21,555 nt of DNA from SLQH01 sp964612995 (GTDB taxonomy: Bacteria > Planctomycetota > UBA11346): the NCBI GenBank assembly GCA_964612995.1, contig CAZTGE010000065.1, positions 1 through 21,555 on the forward strand, given 5' to 3'. This document shows positions 1-6,555 of this stretch, one piece after another. The translations under genes were made by a program, and so were the position numbers. The notes beneath the pieces are model-generated. The model worked only from the letters and a program-made list of their open reading frames with translations. It was not told the DNA's origin and made no database searches. Position 1 is the first letter of the stretch. Each line of letters begins with the position of its first letter.

Positions 1-57
1 CTGGCAGCGAGGCGGTGCGGCGTCTTGCCCGCCGCCCGGCGCGCGCATAGTCGTGAC

Positions 58-342
58 ATGCCCCACCGCGCCATCGCCGCTTTCGCCCTGTTCGTCGCCG
101 CCGGTCTGCTCGCCCAGGCCGGGTATGCGGCGGTTCTCGCAATGGCGGGAGACGGCCCCGCCCCCGCCGATAGCTGGTTGTTTCTCGGCCTGGCAGGGCT
201 TATCGCCGGAGCCGGGATCGCGATCATGTTCGCGTTGTGGCAGCTCGGGGTCGATGTCCGCTGGAGAGAGCGGATTTTCATGGCGGTCGAGCTTATCGGT
301 TGCCTGCTGGCCGGTCTGCAGCTGATCGTGCTGTTCGCCTGA
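58..342 (+). CDS. Small three-helix inner-membrane protein, function unknown
   Basis: I do not recognise this 94-residue protein. Three hydrophobic segments are visible: residues about 5-27 (after MPHR), about 39-63, and about 70-94, the last running to the C-terminus. Short charged loops (RWRER before the third helix) suggest an inner-membrane location. The ATG at 58 is preferred because it puts the first helix right at the N-terminus. An in-frame TTG at 25 would add 11 arginine-rich residues and has a slightly better purine-rich stretch upstream, so the start is unsettled. No clear ribosome-binding site precedes 58. It ends 58 bp before the structured repeat element, and the window edge hides any operon partner upstream. 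Confidence 0.6.
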   Translation: MPHRAIAAFALFVAAGLLAQAGYAAVLAMAGDGPAPADSWLFLGLAGLIAGAGIAIMFALWQLGVDVRWRERIFMAVELIGCLLAGLQLIVLFA

Positions 343-392
343 TTGCCCTCATCCCGACGCCCCATCTGCGGCCGCGTCCGGCACGGATCGAC

Positions 393-740
393 GGTCCATC
401 GCAACTACTCTGGGGCTTCGCCCTACGGTCCTCACTGCGTGAGGACCTACCCCCCCCTGGCTTTGTCGTGGTTCGCCTGAATCTGCCAGCAGATTCAGGC
501 GTGAGCGGATCGGCTGCGCCAAAACGTATCCGCCCTCCGGCGGCACTTGCTCCTCGGCCTGACGGCCTGCGGGGATGCGCTTGCGCTCCACGGGCCGCTG
601 GCCCCACTGGGGCCAGCTATCGCCTGCGGCGATACCCGCTTCGCCCACCACTCGACGCCAGACCCCATCGGGTGCGATGGGGCCCCGAATATGGCCGGTA
701 ACCACTCATGCCCCATGGGCCTGAGTAGTTACGGTCCATC
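393..740. repeat. 8-bp target-site duplication flanking the hairpin element
   Basis: The octamer GGTCCATC occurs at 393-400 and again at 733-740, directly outside the two ends of the element at 401-732. Two more bases (AC) also match on the left, but on the right they belong to the terminal inverted repeat. Eight-bp duplications are the usual length for the IS66 family. This supports insertion of a discrete element here, with the empty site reconstructed by joining 400 to 741. Confidence 0.72.
401..732 (+). mobile_element. MITE-like, non-coding hairpin-array element with IS66-like ends
   Basis: The left end reads GCAACTACTCTGG (401-413). The right end, read on the other strand, is GTAACTACTCAGG (732-720). 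They match at 11 of 13 positions, and the GTAA start resembles IS66-family termini. The 332 bp carry no convincing gene. The interior is a chain of hairpins: 427-447 (8-bp stem), 474-501 (12-bp perfect stem, CCAG loop), 505-533 (6 bp), 530-543 (5 bp), 597-617 (9 bp), 618-634 (7 bp), 663-682 (8 bp), and a long terminal hairpin 695-734 with one bulge and one mismatch. Open frames through it read as low-complexity peptides and are not called. The mobile-element reading rests on the ends plus the target duplication; the IS66 link is inference. Confidence 0.7.
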
Positions 741-824
741 AGTATACCACAGCAGGTCGGTGAACGGCAGATCATCGCTGGCGGTGGCGTGGTGCGTGGC
801 ATGATTGGGGGCGTAGCGGGGCGG

Positions 825-839
825 CCCTGCGCAGCAGGG
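825..839. other. Small perfect hairpin in the gap before the lipoprotein gene
   Basis: CCCTGC (825-830) and GCAGGG (834-839) form a 6-bp stem with a GCA loop. It lies in the 233-bp stretch (741-973) between the MITE and the lipoprotein gene, which otherwise holds only the promoter-like region described separately. No T-tract follows, so it is not called a terminator. Confidence 0.35.
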
Positions 840-922
840 AGAAGAGCCCTCGCGAACAACGAGCTGCGCAGGCTGCGACCGCTATGATGCGCGTTTGGGC
901 TGCGGGCGGAGCCTGCGCTATG

Positions 923-956
923 GATCCTTCCGTCGCAGAGGATCTTCTACTATACT
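923..956 (+). promoter_or_regulatory. Candidate promoter with overlapping inverted repeat for the lipoprotein gene
   Basis: TATACT at 951-956 matches five of six bases of a sigma-70 -10 box. The hexamer 17 bp upstream (TTCCGT, 928-933) is a poor -35. GATCCT (923-928) and AGGATC (939-944) form an inverted repeat across the -35 region and could be an operator. Transcription would begin near 962-964, giving a very short leader before the ATG at 974. Confidence 0.4.
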
Positions 957-973
957 GTCATGATGGATGCCGT

Positions 974-3232
974 ATGACCCGCTTGCTCACGATGCTGATG
1001 TTCGTTGTGTTCCTCGGCCTGATGGTCGCCGGTTGCGGGGGGTCCAGTGGCGATGACGATGGGCAGTCGAATGATCCGGCCGATAGCGACACGGGCGGCG
1101 ACACGGGCGGCGACACGGGCGGCGACACGGGCGGCGACACGGGCGGCGACACGGGCGGCGATGGCGGCGATGGCGGCGGGCCGGTCGACCCTGTGCTCGC
1201 GCTGTCGGCTCCCGACGGCGGAGAGACGCTGGTCGCCGGATCGACGGTGACCATCCGGTGGACGGCGAGCGAGCTCGACGGCCAGGACGTGCTCCTTGCC
1301 CACAGCGATGCACTCAGCACCGGAACGGATGCCGACTGGACCACCATCGCCACGGTCGCCGCCACCGCCGGGAGCTACTCGTGGACCGTGCCCAACGCGC
1401 CCGGCGGCGACAACGCCATCCTTGTCAAGACCACCGATGGAGCGCTCAGCGACACCTCGGATGCCGCGTTCACCATCACCGCGGCCGGCTTCACCATCTC
1501 CGCTCCGATCGCCGGCGAGACCTACGGCGCGGGCTTGCCGCTGGACGTGCGTTGGATCAGCGAGGGGGTGACCAGCTATGTCGAACTCGCCTATACCACC
1601 GACGCATCGGCAGCGGAACCGACCTGGATCACCATTGTCAGCGATCAGGGCGACAGCGGGGTCTACAGCTGGACCTTGCCGCAGGTGACGAGCGACGACT
1701 GCGTCCTGCGCCTGAGCGGCGAATCCAACACCCTCGGTTCCCTGAGCGGCCGCAGCGGTGTGTTCGGCATCGGGCCGGTCGGACTGGTGGTCGAGGACCC
1801 CGACGGTGGTGAGAGCCTGCGCATCGGGGAGTCGGTGGTCATCCGCTGGTACAGCAGCAACCTCGACGGTCCGGTCGACATCGCCTATACCACCGACTCC
1901 GCCGCCACCCCTGCGACCTGGGTCGACATCGCCACCGGGGTCGCGAACGATGGCGCGCATTCCTGGACCGTGCCCGACGTGGCCAGCGAACGGTGTCGCA
2001 TTCGCGTTCGCAGCGCCGATGGCGCGGTCGCGGATACCTCCGACGCCGATTTCGCGATCGTCGCACCGGGAGCGGTATGGTACGTCGATGACGACGCTGC
2101 CCCGGGCGGCGATGGGCGTAGCTGGGATGCAGCGTGGAACGACCTCGCCGATGCCCTCGATGCCGCGTCTGCGGGTGAGGAGATCTGGGTCGCGGCCGGC
2201 ACCTACACCCCGGGTTCCGTGCGCGGCGACTTCTTCGATATGAAGAGCGGGGTCGCGCTCTATGGCGGCTTCGCGGGCGATGAGATCGAGCGTGACGCGC
2301 GTGATTGGACCGCCCACGCGAGCGTGCTCTCGGGTGACATCGGAGCCTCCGGGGACACGAGCGACAATTCCTACCATGTGGTCGAATGCCACGGGGACAC
2401 CGATGTGGTGATCGACGGCTTCACCATCGGTGACGGTCATGCCAACGGGGAGCATGACAAGGCCTACGGCGCCGGCGTGTCCTGCATCAACGAGGCCCGA
2501 CTGCGGTTGGCCCATTGCGTCTTCCGCGACAACGTCGCCGACCTCGCCAAGGGCGGTTCCGGCGGCGCCCTGCGTGTGGGATCGAGCGTATTGCGCGTCG
2601 AGCACTGCGTCTTCGCCGGCAATTCCGCACCCTACGGCGGTGCCATCGCCATCTCCTCGAATTGCATCGATGTCGAGCTGATCGGAACCGTGTTCATCGA
2701 CAACACTGCCGGTTTCGGTGGCGGAGCTATCAGTGCATGGAAAAATGCCGATCCGGTGCTGACCAACTGTCTGCTGGTCGGAAACACGGCCGGCGACGGC
2801 CAGGACTCGGGCGAAGGCGGTGTGCTCCATGTTACGGAAGATAGCGCCGTGCGGATGGTCAACACGGTGCTGATCGACAACCATGCTGGCACGTCGCCGA
2901 TCGTGCATGACGCCGGCTCCGATGGCGTCGGATTCGATCATTGCCTGATTCCGGGCAATGCCTCGGGTGATGGTTGGGATACGGGGCTGGGTGACGATCT
3001 CGGCGGCAATCTCGGCGCGGCGGACCCCGGCTTCGTCGATGCGGCCACTCCGGATGGCGCCGACGGGATCTGGGGCACGGCCGACGATGGTCTGGTGCCG
3101 GCCGCGGAATCGCCCTGTATCGATGCTGGCAACGACACCGCGCTGCCCATGACCACCGACCTCCGTGGCGATCCACGGCAGGTGGGGACGGTGGACATCG
3201 GCGCCTACGAGGTCCAGGGGGGCGGCGGCTGA
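974..3232 (+). CDS. Secreted lipoprotein with three Ig-like repeats and a Pmp-type beta-helix
   Basis: This 752-residue protein starts with a lipoprotein signal peptide whose lipobox is VAGC (Cys21), so the ATG at 974 is chosen over upstream in-frame codons from 884. Residues 39-62 are six DTGG repeats and a Gly/Asp spacer follows. Three similar domains of about 95 residues come next (about 76-170, 172-266, 269-363), each opening like SAPDGGE...G..V.IRW and containing YSWTVP or a variant. These resemble Ser-Thr-rich/Ig-like surface modules. Residues about 368-752 form a parallel beta-helix that opens with WYVDDDA, has Chlamydia Pmp-like motifs (FRDN, FAGN, FIDN; GGAL, GGAI, GGAI), and closes with SPCIDAGN...DLRGDPR...DIGAYE, the hallmark of choice-of-anchor Q proteins. 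It is likely displayed on the outer membrane as an adhesin or glycan-binding protein; no catalytic residues could be assigned. Confidence 0.85.
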   Translation: MTRLLTMLMFVVFLGLMVAGCGGSSGDDDGQSNDPADSDTGGDTGGDTGGDTGGDTGGDTGGDGGDGGGPVDPVLALSAPDGGETLVAGSTVTIRWTASELDGQDVLLAHSDALSTGTDADWTTIATVAATAGSYSWTVPNAPGGDNAILVKTTDGALSDTSDAAFTITAAGFTISAPIAGETYGAGLPLDVRWISEGVTSYVELAYTTDASAAEPTWITIVSDQGDSGVYSWTLPQVTSDDCVLRLSGESNTLGSLSGRSGVFGIGPVGLVVEDPDGGESLRIGESVVIRWYSSNLDGPVDIAYTTDSAATPATWVDIATGVANDGAHSWTVPDVASERCRIRVRSADGAVADTSDADFAIVAPGAVWYVDDDAAPGGDGRSWDAAWNDLADALDAASAGEEIWVAAGTYTPGSVRGDFFDMKSGVALYGGFAGDEIERDARDWTAHASVLSGDIGASGDTSDNSYHVVECHGDTDVVIDGFTIGDGHANGEHDKAYGAGVSCINEARLRLAHCVFRDNVADLAKGGSGGALRVGSSVLRVEHCVFAGNSAPYGGAIAISSNCIDVELIGTVFIDNTAGFGGGAISAWKNADPVLTNCLLVGNTAGDGQDSGEGGVLHVTEDSAVRMVNTVLIDNHAGTSPIVHDAGSDGVGFDHCLIPGNASGDGWDTGLGDDLGGNLGAADPGFVDAATPDGADGIWGTADDGLVPAAESPCIDAGNDTALPMTTDLRGDPRQVGTVDIGAYEVQGGGG
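1088..1159 (+). repeat. Six perfect 12-bp tandem repeats coding (DTGG)6
   Basis: The unit GACACGGGCGGC occurs six times head to tail without a mismatch (1088-1159), followed by two degenerate GATGGCGGC units. It encodes the flexible linker just after the lipidated cysteine. The unit is a multiple of three, so copy-number change alters linker length without breaking the frame. Confidence 0.95.
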
Positions 3233-3260
3233 CGACCGATCCGTGCGTTTGGATCAGTCG
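3233..3260. terminator. Hairpin between convergent genes, possible bidirectional terminator
   Basis: CGACCGATCC (3233-3242) pairs with GGATCAGTCG (3251-3260) in a 10-bp stem with one mismatch and an 8-nt loop. It begins at the base after the lipoprotein stop codon and covers the stop codon of the convergent YihY-family gene. No strong T-tract follows on either strand, so its efficiency is uncertain. Confidence 0.5.
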
Positions 3261-4348
3261 CTGTCGTCGTTGTCCTGCTGCGCGCGTTGCGTGCCGGCTG
3301 ACCCCGCTTCGTGGACCGAGTCGTCGGCGACGAAGGCGCCGCGCTCGCCCTGGGGGCGGTCCTCGCCGACGGTGCTGTCGCGATCGGTCTGGTGTTCGAT
3401 CTCGCTGTTGATCAGCGCCGCGAGGATGATGCAGGCCATGGTCAGCTGGAGCCAGAGCAGCAGGAGTATCAGGCCGGCCATCGCACCATAGATACGATCG
3501 GGCCGAGCCAGTTCGGTCACGTACCAGGAGAACAGGCCCGAGGCCAGCAGCCAGAGGATGGCGGCGAAGATTGATCCGCCCTGGATCCAACGCCAACGTG
3601 GAGGACGGCGGTAGGTGGCGTAGCGCGTCAGGATGGCTTGGACCCCCAACAACATCAGTGCGAGCAGCACCGTGCGGATGCCTTCGGCGAACCACTGCCA
3701 GGCGATCGGGATGTTGACCCAGTTGAGCAGCGCCGGGGCCATGACCAGGAGAATGACCGAAAACACCAGGAACAGCGCCAGGGCTACGCCGATGCCTGTG
3801 CCGAGCAGGCGCACGAGGAAGATGTTGCGCTCCTCGCGTTGATAATAGACGCGATTGAGCACCGCCATCAACGCCAGGGTCCCGTTGCCCAGGCTCCACA
3901 GTGCGATCAGGACCGAGATCACCAGGCCGGTACCCAGTTCGGCCGGTGATGATTCGGCCAGACGCCGGGAATTGTCGATCACTGTTTCGCGGATCTGTTC
4001 AGGCAGGAAGCCCAGGGCCGATTCAAGTGCCGACACCACCTCTTCCGGTTCGGTGATCAACCCGGTGAATGCGGCCACGGCCACCAGCAGGGGGAAGAGG
4101 GTGAGCAGGGCGCGGAAGGCGAGCCCGGCGATGGCGACCGGGAGCTGTTCCTCGGACCAGCGCCGCCACACCCGGCCGAGGATCTGCATCCATCCGCGCG
4201 CGGGGATCTGGGTTGGCCAGTCGGCGCGCGCGCCGACTGGATCGCTCGAGGCGGGGTTCGCTTCGCGCTGCGCTTCCGGCTGTTCGGCCTCGGCGGTGTC
4301 GCTGCGTGCGGCGTGCGGCCCGGAAGCAGACTCCTGCGGCTCGCTCAT
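3254..4348 (-). CDS. YihY/BrkB-family inner-membrane protein
   Basis: This 364-residue protein belongs to the YihY/virulence factor BrkB family (formerly mis-assigned as RNase BN), whose members are polytopic inner-membrane proteins of uncertain function. The conserved N-terminal family block is visible in AGLAFRALLTLFPLLVAVAAF, which corresponds to the usual AxAFYxLLSLxPLL pattern. At least six hydrophobic segments follow, including WSLGNGTLALMAVLNRVYY and a final YGAMAGLILLLLWLQLTMACIILAALI. The first 45 residues are polar and probably disordered, and the C-terminal 50 are strongly acidic (ending DNDDSD), both longer than in typical members. The start at 4348 leaves 48 bp to the upstream DUF883 gene, so the two are probably co-transcribed. 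Confidence 0.88.
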   Translation of the reverse strand: MSEPQESASGPHAARSDTAEAEQPEAQREANPASSDPVGARADWPTQIPARGWMQILGRVWRRWSEEQLPVAIAGLAFRALLTLFPLLVAVAAFTGLITEPEEVVSALESALGFLPEQIRETVIDNSRRLAESSPAELGTGLVISVLIALWSLGNGTLALMAVLNRVYYQREERNIFLVRLLGTGIGVALALFLVFSVILLVMAPALLNWVNIPIAWQWFAEGIRTVLLALMLLGVQAILTRYATYRRPPRWRWIQGGSIFAAILWLLASGLFSWYVTELARPDRIYGAMAGLILLLLWLQLTMACIILAALINSEIEHQTDRDSTVGEDRPQGERGAFVADDSVHEAGSAGTQRAQQDNDDSD

Positions 4349-4396
4349 GGCTTCAGCGCGGGTCTGGGGCTATGGACGCAGTGCGGCGCGGCACGT

Positions 4397-4660
4397 CTAC
4401 TCGCGGGTGAGCAGCCAGGTGACCAGGCCACCCGCGAGCAGGCCGAGTCCGAAGGCCGACGAGGTGAAGGCCAGCGGACGGCGGGCGATGGTCTCCTGCG
4501 ATTCGCTGATGCCGTGGCGGACGCCGTCGGTCACCTTGTGCGTCGCGTTGGCCGCGCCCTCGCGCAGGGATTGCAGGCGGCTGCCCTTCAGCTTGCGGAT
4601 CTCCTTGCGCAATTCCTCCATCCGGCTTTCCAGTGTGCTCATGACATCGTTGCTGTTCAT
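4397..4660 (-). CDS. DUF883 (ElaB/YqjD-type) membrane-anchored protein
   Basis: An 87-residue protein of the ElaB/YqjD/YgaM kind. Residues about 8-45 are charged and helical, probably a coiled coil, followed by an amphipathic stretch and a single C-terminal membrane segment (FGLGLLAGGLVTWLLT) preceded by ARRPLAF, the family's usual R-P-xx junction. In E. coli such proteins are inner-membrane tail-anchored and YqjD can bind ribosomes in stationary phase; that role is transferred only by family. The ATG at 4660 follows GGGAG at a good distance, while the much longer frame upstream has no support. It is the first gene of a leftward pair with the YihY-family gene. Confidence 0.85.
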   Translation of the reverse strand: MNSNDVMSTLESRMEELRKEIRKLKGSRLQSLREGAANATHKVTDGVRHGISESQETIARRPLAFTSSAFGLGLLAGGLVTWLLTRE

Positions 4661-4731
4661 GGTTCGCTCCCGCTCTCGCGTTGTTTCGGGTGAAGCGCAG
4701 GCGGTCCTCCGCTGCGCGTTTGTATGGTTCG

Positions 4732-4758
4732 ATGCTAGGTCTGCGTGCGGGCCGACAA
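4732..4758 (-). promoter_or_regulatory. Weak candidate promoter for the leftward DUF883-YihY pair
   Basis: On the minus strand TTGTCG (4758-4753) and TAGCAT (4737-4732) resemble -35 and -10 boxes (four of six each), but the spacer is only 15 bp. They sit in the 204-bp divergent gap 4661-4864. The same gap contains an 8-bp tandem repeat, CCGATGTG twice, at 4770-4785. No clear rightward promoter was seen. Confidence 0.25.
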
Positions 4759-4864
4759 ACGCCTGTGAACCGATGTGCCGATGTGCGGAGTATTGCTTGC
4801 GATGCAGACCGGCTCCGGCTCGCGACGGCGGGATCGGGGCCTGACCGGACGGAGAACTCAATCG

Positions 4865-5980
4865 ATGCCTGAGACGCCGAGCGCAGAGAACGGATCGCCC
4901 ACCGATCGCTGTCGATGTTGTTTTCCGGCGCTGCGACTGGTGGTCTACATCGCGGTGGTCGGTCTGGCGGTGGTCGCACGCAACGTGTTGTTGCTCGGGT
5001 TCGCCGCGGTCCTGTTCTCGGTGCTGGTCAGCGCCGTGATCAATCGTGGAGCACGCTGTTTCCACCTGCCTCGCTGGCTGGGCATGCTGCTGCTGTTCTT
5101 CCTCGTGGTCGGCGTCGGCGGGCTCTCGCTCGTGTTGCTCGCAGATCCCCTGGTCGGACAGACCCGGACCCTGCTCGATCGCCTGCCGGCCGCTTTCGAT
5201 AGCGTCATGGCGCGCTTGGAGAGCTGGTTTACGGGCATGACGGGCAACGACAAAGGTGGCGGGAACGGCGGTCCGGCCCTGAGCCAGATGGTCGGCTGGA
5301 CCCGCCAGGCCTTGTCGGTCACGCTCACCGTGGGCACCGGTGTGGCGGTGCTGGTGGTCATCACCAGCTATCTTGCGGTCGAGCCACAGACTTATCGCCG
5401 CGGCATCCTGCTGCTCGTACCGCCGCGCTGGCGCTCGACTGGCGATCGGCTGCTCACCCGCTTGCATCACGACATCGAGTCGTGGTTGATGGGAAAATTC
5501 CTGTCGATGTTCTTCGTGGTCATCATGACCGTCGTCGGGCTGTTGATCCTCGGCATCCCCGCGGCCATCGTGCTCGGGCTGATCGCCGGGGCACTGACCT
5601 TCGTGCCCAATTTCGGGCCCATCGCCTCGGCGATCCCCGCCTTGCTGCTCGCGCTCGGCGAGGGCGGCCTGTGCCTGACCCTGTGGGTCGGGGGGCTGTA
5701 CGTTCTCATCCAGGTGCTGGAGGGCTATCTCGTCACGCCCTTGATCCAGCGGCGGGTGGTCTCGCTGCCACCGGCCTTGCTGCTCTTCGGCCAGACCCTG
5801 GCGGCGGTGTTGTTAGGCCCCCTCGGACTGATCCTGGCCGCGCCGCTGACGGTGATGATCAAATCCACCGTCCTCGAGCTCTACGTCGACGATGGCGATG
5901 ACAGTGCGACCGAGGACCTGGATGAACAGGCTTCGGACCAAGCCGACGACGATGAGTCCGGCGACAGTGACGCGACGTGA
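4865..5980 (+). CDS. AI-2E family (PerM-like) transporter
   Basis: A 371-residue member of the AI-2E transporter family (PF01594), inner-membrane permeases whose substrates are mostly unproven and which include TqsA, PerM and Na+/H+ antiporters. Family marks include VPNFGPIASAIPALLLAL, matching the usual P(Y/N)xGPxxxAIPA segment, and EGYLVTPLIQRRVVSLPPA with GPLGLILAAPLTVMIK at the end. About eight membrane segments are visible with the typical soluble insertion after the third (residues about 100-150). The C-terminal 30 residues are nearly all Asp, Glu, Ser and Thr. The ATG at 4865 follows GGAG 11 bp upstream; an ATG at 4775 would add a basic non-membrane tail and is disfavoured. Divergent from the DUF883-YihY pair. 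Confidence 0.88.
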   Translation: MPETPSAENGSPTDRCRCCFPALRLVVYIAVVGLAVVARNVLLLGFAAVLFSVLVSAVINRGARCFHLPRWLGMLLLFFLVVGVGGLSLVLLADPLVGQTRTLLDRLPAAFDSVMARLESWFTGMTGNDKGGGNGGPALSQMVGWTRQALSVTLTVGTGVAVLVVITSYLAVEPQTYRRGILLLVPPRWRSTGDRLLTRLHHDIESWLMGKFLSMFFVVIMTVVGLLILGIPAAIVLGLIAGALTFVPNFGPIASAIPALLLALGEGGLCLTLWVGGLYVLIQVLEGYLVTPLIQRRVVSLPPALLLFGQTLAAVLLGPLGLILAAPLTVMIKSTVLELYVDDGDDSATEDLDEQASDQADDDESGDSDAT

Positions 5981-5999
5981 TCACGGCAGAGATCGCGTC
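5969..5999 (+). terminator. Weak stem-loop at the end of the AI-2E family gene
   Basis: GACGCGA (5969-5975) pairs with TCGCGTC (5993-5999), enclosing the perfect palindrome CGTGATCACG (5975-5984) that contains the stop codon. No T-run follows. It may limit read-through into the 211-bp gap 5981-6191. Confidence 0.3.
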
Positions 6000-6126
6000 T
6001 TCGCTTCGGCCGTGTGCAGGGCGTTCACTGCGGTCGTCCCCGCGCGCTGTGAAGCCCACTGCGGTCGCAGCGTGCGGAAGAACGGCGGCCGGAGGAGGCG
6101 AGTCTGCGATGGTTGGTGTTCGTCAT

Positions 6127-6166
6127 GGTTACACAACGGTTACGGACATGCGCCGTGAACTACCAT
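6127..6166 (+). promoter_or_regulatory. Direct-repeat operator at the -35 position plus -10 box
   Basis: GGTTAC occurs at 6127-6132 and 6138-6143, an 11-bp period. TACCAT (6161-6166, four of six to TATAAT) lies 17 bp after the second copy, so the repeat occupies the -35 position, as for activators of the OmpR/PhoB class. Read on the other strand it is GTAAC-N6-GTAAC, not unlike a CpxR box. No normal -35 is present. It precedes the YqjE-like gene at 6192. Confidence 0.35.
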
Positions 6167-6191
6167 CCAGGTTCAGCGAAGGGAGAATTGC

Positions 6192-6482
6192 ATGCGACCT
6201 CTTATGAGCGCCCTCGCCATGGCCGCCTGGATCGGTGGTAAGGACCATATCAAGACCATGCTCCGCGATGCGGTACGGCATTACATGATCCTGATGCTGC
6301 TGGTCGCGCTGCTCTGCGTGCTGGGCCTCGGCGCGCTGCTGGCGCTCAGCTTCGCTGTCTACCACGCCCTGGTTCCCGAGCTGACCCCGGGTGTCGCCTG
6401 GCTGTTGATCGCTCTGGTCTACGGCCTCGGCGCTGCCGCAATGCTGATCGTGATACTCATCAAAACGCGCCACCGGCACTGA
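6192..6482 (+). CDS. YqjE-like small membrane protein (phage-holin-family type)
   Basis: A 96-residue protein with two strong membrane helices (about 32-55, LMLLVALLCVLGLGALLALS, and about 67-90) separated by a short periplasmic or cytoplasmic turn, and a basic tail KTRHRH. Size, two-helix layout and position next to a DUF883 gene match YqjE (DUF1469), which neighbours yqjD in E. coli, but the sequence match is judged by eye only. The start at 6192 follows AAGGGAGAA at good spacing. The next gene begins 73 bp downstream on the same strand. A holin role is not implied. Confidence 0.65.
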   Translation: MRPLMSALAMAAWIGGKDHIKTMLRDAVRHYMILMLLVALLCVLGLGALLALSFAVYHALVPELTPGVAWLLIALVYGLGAAAMLIVILIKTRHRH

Positions 6483-6555
6483 GCCGGCGCGCCCCACCGC
6501 CCCCGGTGCCATGCGCTACGAGAAGGCGTGCACCCCAGAGAAGAGAGGACACCCC

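Noticed and set aside
495..804. Small proteins encoded in the hairpin element
   Set aside because: All six frames are partly open because of GC content, and the peptides merely translate the palindromes. The drift seen between copies spares stems, not codons.
731..870. Minus-strand peptide ending at the TAA supplied by the MITE end, possibly a gene truncated by insertion
   Set aside because: An upstream in-frame stop and no start codon leave only about 46 codons, and joining the empty site does not restore a recognisable protein.
950..2941. Antisense 663-codon frame opposite the lipoprotein gene
   Set aside because: It is again in codon register with the sense gene and explained by codon bias. 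The sense protein has a lipobox and recognisable repeats.
3254..4348. Annotation of the YihY-family gene as ribonuclease BN
   Set aside because: That old family name is a known mis-assignment; RNase BN activity belongs to ElaC-type proteins, and this is a polytopic membrane protein.
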